From Theocolax elegans (Eukaryota; Arthropoda; Insecta; Hymenoptera; Cerocephalidae): 64,000 bases of DNA. This document shows, one piece after another, positions 1-13,640 of the stretch; position 1 is the first letter of the stretch, and every line of letters begins with the position of its first letter. Position numbers and translations under genes: made by a program. The notes below the pieces were generated by a model that did no database searches, was not told the origin of the DNA, and worked only from the letters and a program-made list of their open reading frames with translations. The stretch covers positions 83,169,986-83,233,985 of the forward strand of contig CM047426.1 of assembly GCA_026168455.1 (NCBI GenBank). Reading direction: 5' to 3'.

Positions 1-1980
1 CAATGAGAATAGGGTAAGCCGGTAAGCGTGACCTCGCGGTGTACGCGCGGTATGTATATATATCTTTCCTAATTAAAAAGCCCTGACACGTGGGCATTTC
101 ATCTTAATTTCGGACATCTGCACCGCACAGCCGCGTTTTGCTCGTTTCGCACGGAATCCCCGTGAAATACTTGCTGGCAAACTGATTCCGCGTGGACCTC
201 GAGAGGAGCAGGGGTGGGGGGGAATGGGAAAATGGCCCACGGCCTCATTACGGCACCGGGAGGTCGCATTACCCAAATTACGCAGAAAACCTAGTGGCTC
301 GAGGTTCGCAGCCTCTATCGTGGCTTTTCTATCCTATATGCGATTTCTCTTTCCTAGTGTTCAGAGCTTTGCTCTTCGTTTCTCTCTGTCGTATATGTGT
401 CAGGACTTGTAATTTCACGCTTGACTGGTCAGCAATGGATATGTATGTGTGCATATATATATATATATCCAAGCACGTTTATGGATTCGACGTGGCTATA
501 CGTCTATGGGAATATCAATGTAGATGTGTGTGCATTCATCCTTATAGGTTAATGTGTGTATAAGCGCATGTATAAGCGATATCCGTGTATGTTAAATTGT
601 TCTCCTATTCGAAGCAATTTGCAAGTGCGAAAGTTTAATTGAATGTTGTAAATCACTCATGTGTAGTAGAAAGTAATTTTGTAATATATATATATATATA
701 TATATGCACATATATGCACATATATATAATATTATCCCAAGTATTAGAAGATTGTAATGAGAACTAAACTGTTTGTCGGGGAATTTATGGTTCAATAATA
801 ATCAACGTTAATACATTTTAGGTAACACTCTAATGCATTCCTATGAACGTAGATTTTTAGATATCTAACAAGTATTATCAGCATCAATAAAATCGTAATC
901 CACTATATAATCTATAATTTTTATTTAGTTGAAAAACTGTTGCAATTAAATAATAAAACGATGCAAAAATTATCTCGGAAACAATATTAGAGTGAAAATA
1001 ATTTATAAATATTTGGAGTACTGCCAAGTTCTTAATCGGTAGTCGAAAGTTTTCATGGTCTCGGAACACACACTTTAGTCTTATTCTCTTGAATTTTTTT
1101 TAATCAAATACATTCCAACTAACTTGACAGCGTTTTAATCAAAATTCGAAGCCAATTAGAAGAATGGCATGATAAATGCACGTCTACCTCGTGATGTGGT
1201 TCTACGTATTAATCGACTTTCTACCGCGGAATTTAAGTTTCGAAACGAAGTTAAACTTTTAAAAGAAAGAGTCATTTTATAAATATATAGGAAGAAAGAT
1301 ATATATCTTTTTCCACAGTGATATATATATATTTATATTTTACACGTTTATTGCAGGTTAGATAACTTTTTACAGCCATTTATTTAGCGAATAAAAAAAC
1401 TTTTCGAATAATGTAAAGTGTACTTTATAACACTTGCCATTCGATATTTGTAAAAACTTTTCGGTTACAAAACAATATACATTAATCTAAAATTTTATTT
1501 CTACACGTCTACAGTATGATAACTCTGAATGTTGATTACGTAAATATTTATAGCTGTTTATATAATATAAATTGATGTTTTAATATTTAATATATCGCGA
1601 AAATTAAGAAATGTTATTTGATATGAAATTAAAAGAAACATAAAAACTTGTAAAAGATTTTAATTTGGTTTGCATATGAAACCGTTATGTATAAATAATT
1701 TGTATATCTACATAATGTAAACATGTTATAAAAAGATTTTTAACACTTTTTCATGCAAATATCAAGTCTTCATTAATTAACATTAATCGCAATAATCGAT
1801 CAAAGAGAATAAATAAGTCTTTTTATTGCTCATGATAAACGTAAGTAATTTTATAAAAGAGAAAGAAACCATTAATTCAACAATATAATTTCAAGATTTT
1901 TTGCATAACGATCATATATATGTATATATATATATACCTATGTAGGTTTATATTACCCTCCTTCACGAAAGATCAAATTA
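1..1980. other. Noncoding: GC-richer island then AT-rich spacer
   Basis: Positions 1-450 are CpG-containing and GC-richer, with overlapping short frames on both strands that show no recognisable domain. From about 450 to 1980 the sequence is AT-rich spacer with TA microsatellites (about 452-470 and 683-705, the second followed by two TATATGCACA-like units) and short homopolymers. I see no gene, RNA or transposon in it. Confidence 0.6.
683..730. repeat. (TA)n microsatellite
   Basis: An uninterrupted TA run of about 22 bases is followed by repeated TATATGCACA-type units and another TA block. It is a simple repeat in AT-rich spacer. Confidence 0.85.
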
Positions 1981-3040
1981 GCTCGTCCGATGATTCTTAG
2001 AAATTCCATTTCGCGTAGGGAGGAAATTCTCCTATCGCAGAGGGGTAAGAAAGCCCCTTATACAGACAAAGGTATTCGAGCGAGAACGTGCGAGGGGGCG
2101 GAAGCGAAGCGAAGAATCGCCACGCGAAGTGCAGGGACCGTTAAAGAGAAATGGCGCGAGCAAAGTTTCGCTGCGCCGACGTCTCTCGCCTTTAAGAGAG
2201 TGACGGGGGGAGGAGAGAGTATATAGCAACGCTCCTACGGTCCCGAAAACTCACCAAAAACGGGGGCATCGAGACTCGAGTATCGTAGATCATGGACCTT
2301 TTATCGAGTCTATCTTCTTATCTGTTCGAACTCTTTCTACTTTCTCTCCTTCCTCTCCTCCACCACCTACCTCTCTCTCTCTCACTCTTTTCCTCTATTT
2401 GAGACTCTTGGCCTCGTCTCTTCTGGACTTTTTGTGGGACATTGCTAGATTCTTTCTCTTCTATACCTCGCTTTTGTTTTATTTACACTGATAAAGGAGT
2501 TTGCGAAAGCATTAAATAAGTAATAATGTTAGAGTGATTTTAGCTTTATAACGGTACAATATATAGTTTTAAGTGAAGTTAGTATCATTTCAACTAAGCG
2601 AAAATATATCTTACAAAGTTCGAATGCCCATTCGGAAGTTATTGGTAACTGTAATAGTGCAGGAAAGTTTGAACCTCTCTATTATTGTGCCTTCGTAATT
2701 TGGTAATAATTATTAAATATTTATAATTTATTTCAAGCTCACTTCATCATTCTCATTGTTCGGGAAATTATGAAAATCGATAATATTGACAAATTTACAG
2801 TAGTACTATTGGTCAGTAAGTAGTACTGCGATGTACAAAAATATTACTCGGGATAATTGAATCGTGGGTGTATTAAAAACGCAATATTGTATTTGAAAGT
2901 CTGAAAAATGAACATAAATTAGAGTGTTATTATTTCGCTTTTCGCCAGGTATAATATTAAACCATGAACATAAATATCAGTCGTAATTGGCACGAGTATA
3001 CTGGCACGTAGACCTTATTCGTAGAAAAAAAAAAGGAAAA
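1981..3040. other. Noncoding: GC-rich island with purine tract
   Basis: Positions 1981-2300 form a GC- and CpG-rich island ending in a purine-rich stretch with GTATATAGC at about 2218, which resembles a TATA box but has no convincing downstream gene. Positions 2330-2480 are pyrimidine-rich (CT blocks). From 2480 to 3040 the sequence is plain AT-rich spacer. The overlapping frames on both strands at 1990-2230 are typical of a GC-rich island and show no domain. Confidence 0.5.
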
Positions 3041-4900
3041 ATGTTACGAGTACGGTATATAAGACGCCGTAAATATATCGGCTTCCAGTGAATGCCGGTC
3101 GCTCGGGGATGAAAAGAAATTCGATGAAATCGCTAGACTGCTGAACATAAAAATATAAATGCCGCGGCAGCAGTTGCGAGGCTTGGTAGATAGATACCGA
3201 GAAGATAAATAGTTCGATGTCAGCGTCTGAATGGCTATCAAAGAGACTAATTGAATCGCTCGTGTTGTGTGCAAAGTTTACCTTGATATCGCAACACTTT
3301 GCGAGTGATACATGCGCGCATTTCTACAGATATACGGAGATAAATCGCATAAATATCTACTACTAATTAAGTTTAATGCTTAGTGTAAACATTTTAATTC
3401 GAGATCCATCTATAAATATTAAACGACATGTCTACTTTAATGTTTAATAATTATATAACGATAATTCGATTGTACATATTAAATAAATACGGAACACTGC
3501 AGTTGTTCTGTATATACGAATAGTAAAATGTAGGACATTTTAAAAGTATAACAAATACATACTTTATGTAGTTCGGTATCATTGATTATTTAAAATTTAT
3601 TCAATTGTATTTGGCATTGTTCGAATGAGATGTAGGTACATCTTATCTGAGTTACGCGATCGATCAGCAGGGTAAAACTGCGTAACTATTTGTGACAGGG
3701 TAGCGAGTGAGAGAAGGAGATAGGCAAGAAGGGAGAGATATATATCAGAGCGTAATTTGCCGTTATATTGAAATCCTTCTATTACCCAATTGATAAAATC
3801 TATTTGTCTTCGAATGCGCGTGACCCCTCGGAACCGATCTTGGATCAATTAAGAAACGGCTGAGCACTCTAACGCGATTATAATCTACTGCCATGAAAAT
3901 TGAATAGGTTCCTTCGCGTTAGGGCATGGAGAAGATTTATCTTCACGATAAACCAAACTGGAAAGCCGTAATTTCGCAGAATTAAAGTGCATCGAAGTGT
4001 AGAGTTGGTATATATACGTATAGGTGACCGACTCGGGAATCTAAACAAAAATTTTCCTCCAAATAGTTTCCCTTTCCGTTAACTTCTTCCCACTTCCCTT
4101 CTCTTCAGCCTGCTGCAGTCTCTTCTTTTATAAATAAAAATGCTGGATTCGCAAAAATGGAGTTTTAATTAAAATTCTAATTAAAATGGAATATGCGGGC
4201 AAAAGGAGGTAATGAATTTAAAGTGCATTTTCATCGTCGAAAAATATGCAATTTTAGCTCTGTTTTTGCATCCGAAGATACTCGCGTTCATTATTGTATT
4301 TATAAACGCAATAAAATGGAAATGTTAAATATGACTTTCATAGTACGCTATAAAAATGGCGTAATTATGATAATTAAAAATATAATAGCAGCCGTATTAA
4401 AAATGCATTGAAATTTTCTGTCTTTTACATTTATACCGCTCCATGGAATTTTTAGTACAATTTCAATCAACTGCAGCAAATTGCATTTCACTAAATTTTA
4501 TAAATTAATGTATTTTTAATTTCCAAGCATTATAATATGTACGTGTACACGTCAGTGCAAAATACAATTCGATGTATATGTATATCTAAAAAGTAATTTA
4601 TACTTTTATTAATTGATTGTCGTAAATTTTGTATTTACAGTAAATCTTTTGCAGATGTGAGACTAAGAAATCATTCATAAATATAATTTATTCGTAGGTT
4701 CATTATCTGATTTAAATAACCTGGTTTTAAGAAATAAATATTAATAATGCATAGTGGAATTAACTTCTAATACTAGTTTTCACAAAAATATCACAATTAT
4801 AATATTTCTTTCTAAGATACTTGAGCGATGTATTATATAAGATTATTTTAAAATTTATACTATCTCCTTCGAATTAAAATATTCAACGAGAAAAACTTAT
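3041..4900. other. Noncoding: two moderate-GC islands in spacer
   Basis: Islands at about 3041-3310 and 3600-4010 have mixed composition and might be conserved noncoding DNA. The remaining DNA to 4900 is AT-rich spacer. The short frames here (76-83 codons) have no recognisable motif or splice context, and I see no RNA gene or repeat family. Confidence 0.5.
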
Positions 4901-6290
4901 TTCCTCCCTCTTGCTATCCGAAAAAGAGAATATTACAAAATCCATGCACGTCAAAAGTGCCGTGAAAGGAGAGGAAAAGTCTTTACTCTGCATGTGGAGC
5001 GATGCAAAACGTCAAAGTCAGATCTCTAGGTTAGCTATACGAAACTCTCTTTCTTTCTCCCTTACTCCTTGCTCTCTCGCATGCTTCTTCAATAAATTAT
5101 GTTGCTGTCAGAAAGATCGCGAAGAGAAATAGGGAGGCTAAATTTATTTCTGGATTATCAGAGGCCTCCGGGCCAGTGAGAGCGGGCTGCATCCCGAACT
5201 TGGCTCTTCACGAGTTTAACCCGGAAAAAAGAGGGAAATAGTGAGAGAGAAAGGGTGGGGAGGTCGAAGAGGTACACTGCATGCAGGCTTTTTGTTTCGC
5301 GTCTCTCCTATGGTGTCCTCTCTTTTTTCCACGTCGAGCGTTATGACGGCGACGTGTATTAAAAATTCAACTCGCTATGCGCGCACGACGGAATTTATTA
5401 ATGCGATGCATAAGCGTGTGTGTGTGGGTGTGCGTGTAAGTGTGTCTCTATATACGCCTGTAAGTATACGCATATAGCAGAGATTATCATGTATGGTAGA
5501 GGCATGTCTTTTGCCGTACCTTATTTTGGAAAAGTCATTTACCTGTTAACCTTAAACTAGCATATGCGTACTTGATAGTTTTTATTTTGGGTCTTATTAA
5601 ACTATTAGTAACATTTACTTTTAATTATTTAAAAATATATAAAGTTTGTTTAAATATATTTTAAAAAATCGTATCTATAAAAATTACAGGAACAGTACTA
5701 CAGTAATCTCTTGGAAACAGGAGTACAAAATTATATTACTTTCGAAACATTTGAATGGCATAATTAAAATAATCGAAAGAAAATTTTTCGACTATCATGT
5801 TGCATCAACTTTTTCTATTCTTTTACGATTTTATTGCATGATACAAGAAATAATAACTTATGAGAATAATAAATTACTTTTTATTATTAAATTATATATA
5901 TTTATGTGAAACATGATAGTACAGATATTATTGAGTCACTGCATTAGAAAATGCGAAGATCGTGTAGGCAACCACATACGCCCTTTCAAATCTGCCATTT
6001 CAACTTTTCCGATTATTCGACGTTTTCATTGTAATTTATACACTATGATAAATATATATTTTTTATTATTAAATTAAAGACGTATGTAACGTGGTGTTTC
6101 ATACATTTATAATAACTATATATTAAAATTAATTGGAAAATGCAATATTTTTTAAGCTGTCTTAAAGTATTTGTAAATCCGTCTTTGCGCAACGCGATTA
6201 CAGTTCATCAGAATAATTTTTTACATGGATTGTTAGTATAAATTTTATAGTGATAATTTTCTCCATATCGAGTATATATCCAGACGTAAT
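4901..6290. other. Noncoding: GC-richer island then AT-rich spacer
   Basis: Positions 4901-5510 are CpG-containing with a purine-rich stretch at about 5220-5275 and a GT-rich stretch at about 5415-5445. Small frames of 73-78 codons are present without recognisable domains. Positions 5531-6290 are AT-rich spacer where I see nothing specific. Confidence 0.5.
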
Positions 6291-6296
6291 TATAAC

Positions 6297-6313
6297 GCCG
6301 GTTAATTACCGGC
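6297..6313. promoter_or_regulatory. Inverted repeat around a TAATT core
   Basis: GCCGGT and ACCGGC are perfect 6 bp inverted arms flanking TAATT. TAAT is the homeodomain core, and dimeric homeodomain factors bind palindromic TAAT sites. The arrangement is read directly; a regulatory role is inference, supported only by its location in a CpG-rich noncoding island. Confidence 0.25.
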
Positions 6314-7770
6314 AAAGTCAGCATTGACGTGTGACCAATGCGAAATATTTGCACGTGGTGTCAGTTCATAATTGCGCCTATCAGACAGGCCGCCACGAAT
6401 GGCCGCTAATTAGCGATATCGACGCCAAAGATCGAGTTTTCAGTTTCCTCTCCCTCTCTCTCTCTCACTCTTCCTCTCTCGTCCCATAGTCCTTCGATCC
6501 TCCCTCCACCCTATTCTCTCCCTTCTGCATGTGACGAGTACAATGGGCCAATTGTCGGGTAGGGCCGGACGTTCCCTTTGTTTACAGGGCTTTGACGAAA
6601 CCGATGGCAATGAGACTTTAATTGCGAACCGTGCGCGCGCGACATGCTGTTTGTTATGCCCGTAAGTTATGCTATACACGTGCTTTTACGACGTATTTCT
6701 GTGTTTCCCTATGCATTTATATATGTATATATGTATGTGTATATGTATGAGTGTATACGTACGGTGCAAACGAATGAAATTTATATTTTCATTTTACCGG
6801 TACTTATTTAAATTGGCCGAATGTTAGGAATCCTTTTTATTAAATATTTCACGGAATTGCACATTGCGAAAAATTAATTTTGTTTACTTATGGTCGAACA
6901 CTTAACCATATAAAATTTATAACGTTTTAAGGCGCTTCACTGTTTCTTTGACTAGCACAATTATAATTAAGAAAAACTTGATGAGTGAAAAATATTCAAC
7001 AAGTAAAAAGTGTATTTCATTTTTAAATACTATTTTACATTCATGTAGATGTGGTATGATTCTGACAGAAAGTACAAATGGATGTTGAAATCTATATTTA
7101 TAAAATTAAATTTCTAAGACATAAGACTTTTGCATTTGTACTAAACTCATGGATACATAAATAATTTACTGCCGAATTTACTGGCTCTTATTCATGTTCG
7201 CGTAAAATGTAATTTCTTAATATTATAATATTATATAAATATCACAAATATATTATAAAATATGAAACGTATTATTCTAAAAGATTTTTCTCCTTATATA
7301 CGTATGCGCACGGTTAGCATTATAATTCATATTCTCGGTACTGTTATTTCGGTAACGTAATTTAGTTCGCTCTGGAAAGAAAAATCATGTGTATATTAGG
7401 TAAAAATAACAAAGGAAAGACAAACACAAACAAGCAGCATTGAAACGTCGAGGTGGACGAAAAAGTTCATTGGACTAAAAATGTCTACTGGTGAAAATTA
7501 GCTGTCCGTTGCCGCTGTGTATCGTAGGTGCACTAATTGTGAAGTTTCCGTATTCCAACCTCTTCTTTCGTTTCTTTCATATTTCTCTGCATCTCGAGGT
7601 TGTATGTGCCCTGGAGGTGCGGCTACGTAGGGGAACAAGTTCGCGCGCATGCATCATCTCAAATTATAGCGTCAATTAAATATAATGACGTACTCGAAAA
7701 TTAGAGGCCGCGTCGCAAGCACCCGTTAGACATTGGGGGAGTTTAGGTACCCACAGGTATACATCCACGT

Positions 7771-7801
7771 CTATATATATATATGTGTGTGTGTGTGTGT
7801 A
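7771..7801. repeat. Compound (TA)n(TG)n microsatellite
   Basis: A TA run passes directly into a TG run of about eight units. Simple repeat. Confidence 0.85.
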
Positions 7802-7860
7802 CATATGTGTATATATATAGCGTTTAAAGTATGCAATTTATGTGCTGACTGAAAGAAAAG

Positions 7861-9640
7861 AAAGCGCTCGAGAAAACAACTGTCTGCGTACGTATTTACA
7901 ACCCTTTACTCGCACGAAAATTTTAAGTGCATAAGTCTGCGTCATCACATACAGCGACTACTAATTTGCATGATTCGAAGAGCTTTTGAGATTTATGTAT
8001 ATATAAACGTTCGTTTGCACTTCATATTTTTATCGTTTTACAATATTATAATATTTCTATTAGATTCTGAATCGATAGTATTTAATTTATAGAAATATCA
8101 ATTGGTGCATTATGAAATAATATTTATCATAGATCAAATATTCGTAATTACATATATTGAGAATGTCCGCTCATTGAGTCGTGAATGTGTAATGGATGAA
8201 TAGGCATTATTAGTATGGATGTATGCAAACATATAGAGTAATATAAAGCGACTATAATTTTATATAGAACAATCAATTTGAAAGTTATTCATGATTATAC
8301 GTGACTATATAATTTATAAAATCTATATAATTTTGTGCAATGAAGTTGGTATGTAGCTAGTTAATGACATAAATATGCTAGAATATAGTAGTTCAGAAGA
8401 CATTTTCAGTAAATTTTAATAAACAAAAAATGTTTATATTAATATCATAAAAATGACAATAATGCAGTACCTGCAGTAAGCTTTTAGTATTATAGATTTT
8501 TACAAGCATTATGGATGTGCCTCTAATTGCAAAGGTCTGACCTATAACGGATTCCTCTACTTGCGGATATACAAGGTAAGCTGCTATCGGAATATTTTAA
8601 AATGTAAAGTTAAGATTTTCATTATAATAGAGTTACGTAAATTATCATAATATTTTCAAATAATATTTTTCTATTAATAAACTGTAAAATTAATGAAATT
8701 GACGATTAAATCAAAATCAATTTGTAATATATATATGTAAAATAAATTCGAAGAAAGATAAACATGAATACGAATCATCACCATAATATAATAAATTATT
8801 TAATAATACGCATAAATAATCTTACACGGAGCCTTACAACCAATTACAACTTTACACTTTCACACGTGATCCTATGAATATGGCACCCGCAAACACGTAC
8901 ACTCATTAGCTAATCCAATGTATACGCACATACACACACACACACATATACATGGATATATGTAATACAAACACGTTTTTCGGTTTAAGCACATAGGCTT
9001 ATGTACTTCACGGAGCAGATATGAGTGTGGGCGTAAACACACACACACACGCTTATACATATATACGTATATGATTAGTGCGGCTACACGTAGAAAGCGT
9101 TTGCGACCAGGTATTTCGATGTCAGTCAAGCCTTTCAGTCTTGGTATTATAGTGGCCCTTCGCGTGCGCATACGTTGTATATATTCCATGTACAAAGTTA
9201 TACGCGGTTTCGAAGAGAGGAAGGGAGAGAGAGAGGAAGAGAGAGAGAAAGAGAGAGAGGAAAGGACCCGAGTGGATGGCAAGAGAGACCCTCCCCCTCC
9301 CCCTCCGTGGTGGCTCGTTATCTTCCTGGTCTTACGAGAGAAGGCTCTGCAGACAAACAACCTCATTTGTCACGCGTTCACCTCGCAGCGGCACGTGCCT
9401 CGACCTCTTTTCTCTCGTTCTTCCCAACCGTTCGTTGTCAACGAGAATCTTCACTTCAGGTACTTTCTTTAGTATACAGAAACTGACTTTCTCTCTTGCG
9501 CTAAGTCAAAACCATAATCTACCTTTGAGTTTGAGCCTTTACGGCTCATCGGATTGATATCCGTCTTCGATGGACGAGGTAATAATGATGGCAAGTCCTC
9601 GATGACGTCGAATCAAGCTGCCTTCGCGTGATTGACAAGT
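7861..9640. other. Noncoding: spacer then CA/GA-rich island
   Basis: Positions 7861-8860 are AT-rich spacer. Positions 8870-9640 are a CpG-containing island with (CA)n at about 8932-8947 and 9037-9051 and a purine tract at 9213-9262. Frames of up to 164 codons occur on both strands here but are Ser/Leu- or Arg/Glu-rich products of the simple repeats, so I do not call them genes. Confidence 0.5.
9213..9265. repeat. (GA)n-rich purine tract
   Basis: About 50 bases of GA/GGA repeats on the + strand. GA repeats are binding sites for GAGA-type factors in insects and can also be plain microsatellite; nothing here decides between the two. Confidence 0.7.
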
Positions 9641-11159
9641 ACTTTTTCTTTTTCTTACGAGAAAAAGAGATTCCGATGGCTCTCTTTCATAATTGATTTT
9701 AGACTTTTTTAGTATGTTTTACAAGTGTTTGAAAAATTATTATAACTTATTGTACATTGCAAGATTGTATTTTTGTTCATCGTGTTGTTTCATTTCATTG
9801 TGGAAACACGAAAATCCTTCCGTTTTTGAAATCGAGTACGGTCTTGAATAATTAAATTACCCGTATTTCACAAAAGTATTTTACATATTTTTTAAAAAAA
9901 ATTTGCAAAAACTATTTTGAAAACAAATAGCTTTAAAATTACGTGTAAGGATGGATTCCGAAAATTCCTTTTTGTAAATGTCGATGTATTACTTGTATTG
10001 TGCGAAATATCAAAGCATGGAAAAAATTTTCAATTTATCTCGTGTCAATCATATCAAAAGAACATTGTTTGTAAACGAATCTTTTATATCTTTTCATAAT
10101 ATGACAGTATAGGATTAATCCGATTGATCAATAAAATTCAAAAATTAATTTGAAAAATATTTGCTTGAAATGTTTGTCATTACTAAGTGCATGCTGTTTT
10201 AAATTAATAGAAAATTTGTAAAACTTTACCTGCAATGAAATATAAAACTAGAATAGATAATGGCTATACTAGAATAGATATTGCATTAAAATGAATATTT
10301 TGAACCCTGCATATAAAATACAGGTTATTAAGATAAAGGTAAAGTTCATTGATAAAGGAAATTATAATCTATATAGCAATGTAATTTTATTCCTGAGGCA
10401 AAAATTTATAGAATTTAATAATATTATATTATAATATAAAATGCATTATATTTGATGTTATTAAAATAAAATTAAATTTTCATATACCATTTTAATTACA
10501 GTATATAAATAATTATAAAGAAGTTACATATTTTTAAAGTACATAAAAAAATAGCAGAATAATTATTAATGTAATATAATTCGAGTATAATATTGATCGT
10601 TTAATTTTTTAAATTAATTTAAACTTTTTTATGAAAGTACTTTTTTACTTATTGAAATAATAGATATATTAAGCGATAATTACTTCTTTCTCTATTCATA
10701 TTAAACAATGATATTTGTCAAGTGCAATTACCCGATACTACCCTGAAAACGAAATGACTCAATTCGCGAAAATTAATCTCCGTATTTCGTTCCGTCAACA
10801 AGTTAAATAAATGATTCTCTCATTTGCGCGTACTTCCTTTTTCACGTTCATCGAATCAAAAAGGTCAAAGAAAAGGAAGAAGAAAGACGAGGAGAAGTAG
10901 AAGAAGTAACGACTCAATTAAAGTCTCATCTCTCTCTCTCACTCTCTCTCTTTCTCTCTCGCTTGTTCGCATGGAATTTGAACGACGCAAAGCTCGCCTT
11001 GTGTCGCCAAGTGACTTTCATTGTTGCAAGGCAGCAACAACACTTTGGCTCACCCCCACTCAAGACTTCCTCCCCCCCCTTGTGATTGCCGCGGGAAAGT
11101 TTCGAAGCGCGCAACTCCTCTCGAACGATGCCAGCTATATATAACCATATACCGCAGGT

Positions 11160-11195
<36 letters not shown>

Positions 11196-11660
11196 TAGCG
11201 GCACTTGGATTGCCGGTAGTCTCGTGCGTTACTTTGAATATGTTCTATTGTCACCAAGCCGCATGTATAATTGGCAAAGTTAAGCCACGAGAATTATTGT
11301 CGCATTACTTAAAGATGCACGCGCGCGCGCATCTCGTGAAACTTTGTTTTTATTAAAAATTGTGGGCTGATTTATCTTACCGAGAGGGGCGGATAGAGAG
11401 AGAGAGAGAGAGGGAGAGGGAGAGAGGCTAAAGGTGGGGGGTTGAGTAGGAAAATTAACGCTCGCGCCTCTTTGCCGATGATAAATACGAGTGCTGGGGA
11501 ATTCTGTTACTGGATGTTTCTGACGTCGACGACTTTAAATAATTTATGAATTCCGGAGTTTGCTTTTTCTCTCTCACTTTCTGTATTTCTCTCTCCCTCT
11601 CTTCTACTCTCGCCCTCTCTCATACACATATACTCTGTCCTTCTCCCTTACCTGATGATT
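9641..11660. other. Noncoding: AT-rich spacer then island with CT and GA tracts
   Basis: Positions 9641-10740 are AT-rich with nothing recognisable. Positions 10741-11660 form a CpG-rich island containing three simple repeats: CT at 10925-10960, CT at 11162-11192 and GA at 11394-11428. There is also a CGCGCG run near 11320. Overlapping frames in all directions are explained by the repeats. Confidence 0.5.
11162..11192. repeat. (CT)n microsatellite
   Basis: About 15 uninterrupted CT units, preceded by a second CT tract at 10925-10960 and followed by a GA tract at 11394-11428. The region therefore switches purine strand within 250 bases. Confidence 0.9.
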
Positions 11661-13640
11661 AACTTCTGTTTCCTGTTTGAACCAGTTTTCGCTGGAAAAA
11701 TTTACATTTTACTGGCTTGTGTACACTTTTTTCAAATTCACGTATAATTATTTGAATTTTTAATGTTCTCTGTTAAATAATGTGAAATGGTACTCTGAAA
11801 GTGAATATTATAAGTCTAAATATAACGGTAATTATTTATGCCGGTGAAAAGTGATCATTTATGTTTATAAAAATAATGCTGCTTAAATAAATATACTGAA
11901 AAATCCCATTAGAAAAATGCATATGGAACAAAACAAAAAGGATTTTTAAAATATTATGTCAACAATTTATAACTAAGGCATTTTACTGATTATACTCTGA
12001 GCAATATCATCATTTTTTAATAAATTTTTTGAACAATTTTATGAAATTAATAATTATTAAAAGTTTAAGATTTTTTTATAATGATTATACACATTTATGT
12101 GAGTAGAGCAAAACAAGTGCATAATATAAATTATACCGCAGTGTGGTCTAACAAATTTGCCACTTTAATCCAGTAAAATGTTGAATACTTCTCATAAATA
12201 GAACACAGGATCATTAAATTAATAATTACACCTTCAATCACACCGAGCATGCCAGGAAAAGTTCTCTGAGAAACCTCTGTGGCGGAACTTCAAACGCGTT
12301 CAAAGGTCATTAACTCTTGTTTGCGCTCTCAATACATAAAAAAAGCCCCAAGTTTTATAAAGCGGCGGCTTCTCGTATAAAACGCGGCGCGAAAAAAAGA
12401 ACTGCCGAGGAGAAGGTAAAAAAAAAAAAAGAAAAAGTGCGCCCAGTCTCTCCTATTTTCTGAAAGATCGAGCGAACCGCCGTAGCTCGCTAAGTATCTC
12501 AAAAACTTCGCCCCAAGAGGCTTTTAACAACTCTGGCCCGCTTTAGCTCGCGTGGGTGTCGAGTGCGAATTAAGTATCCGGCACCGCTTCTCTTCTTTAC
12601 CCCATCTTCACCCCCTTCCACGCCCCTCCTCCGTTAAATCGTAATCTCGAACGTACTTACGGACTTTTATCCGTGCTCGCGCGCATCGAGGAATAAAGTA
12701 TCTTCTCGCGAATTCGACGAGACGGCTGCCTCCGTTACGAGTAAACAAGACAAATCAAAGGTTTTCCAGTGGAGGGATGAAAATAATAAAAAATTAATGA
12801 TGATACGGTGCTTTCAGTTATTACACCGTTAGTTTATTGATTCTGGTTATAAAATTACAACTGGAATTTAATTAAATTGTTTTCCATGCATTACGAAAAG
12901 CAATGGTATTGTTTTTCGTATATTCAATGAGTAAATAATAATGATAGTCGGTCACAAATTATACTTGAGTAAAATTATCAAATTCATTATATTTTAGTTG
13001 AAATAATACGGATGACTTTTTTGAAAACAACAAATCCTAAAAGAATTATGACAAGAGCACGTAATAAACGAAGTATTACATATATATTTAAGAGGATTTA
13101 AAGGTATATGCATTTGCATTTTTATTAAACCTCGAATGTCCAATAAATACTTGAAACGATCAGTTCTATCTGGAAGTACAATCAATTACATGCAGACGCA
13201 TTACCGATGAGCCCTGCCTCTACTTATCAACGCCAATCCCGTGAGCGAGGCGATAATGAGCCGATTCGATGCAGGCAGACGTGCTCGTACTCGAATTACC
13301 CAGCACCCATCCTCTCTATTGAGGAATTTTAACAATTCGACCCTGTCAAGCCAAGGCTACCGGCCTATCTTCATTAACGATCGCTTCGTGTAATCGCGTA
13401 CGTCAGCGACCGATAAAGATTAAACGTTTCTCTATGGCTTTCCCGAAGTTCGTTCCTTTTAATTCCCTTCGTATACATCGAACCGATCCATAGAAAGCCT
13501 TTCGTATCAATTTGTTTCAATCATATCGGCTACTCCTGATCGCCCACGGCTACATACCTATATACATCGATATTGCTATACCAAGGCCCTTTGGTATATA
13601 GACGCGCAGATGGAGACGGAGAGCCTCAGGACTTGAAAAT
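11661..13640. other. Noncoding: spacer with two GC-richer islands
   Basis: AT-rich DNA covers 11661-12240 and 12780-13190. The island at 12240-12780 contains TTTATAAAG and GTATAAAAC boxes near 12355-12390 and a poly(A) run at about 12418-12430. The island at 13191-13640 contains several GATA cores (for example CTTATC near 13224 and CGATAA near 13250 and 13411). These are candidate cis-regulatory blocks by composition only. I see no coding potential. Confidence 0.45.

Larger units (their letters stand above)
6291..7860. other. Noncoding: candidate regulatory island, spacer, TA/TG repeat
   Basis: Positions 6291-6690 form a CpG-rich island containing a GCCGGT-TAATT-ACCGGC inverted repeat and further ATTA/TAAT cores (for example CTAATTAGC near 6405), then a CT-rich tract. 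Positions 6700-7440 are AT-rich. Positions 7441-7740 are another mixed island, followed by a TA/TG microsatellite. Confidence 0.5.

Noticed and set aside
8872..9557. Frames of 93-164 codons on both strands
   Set aside because: They cover CA and GA repeats, overlap on opposite strands, and give low-complexity Arg/Glu-, Ser- or Cys/Val-rich peptides with no domain.
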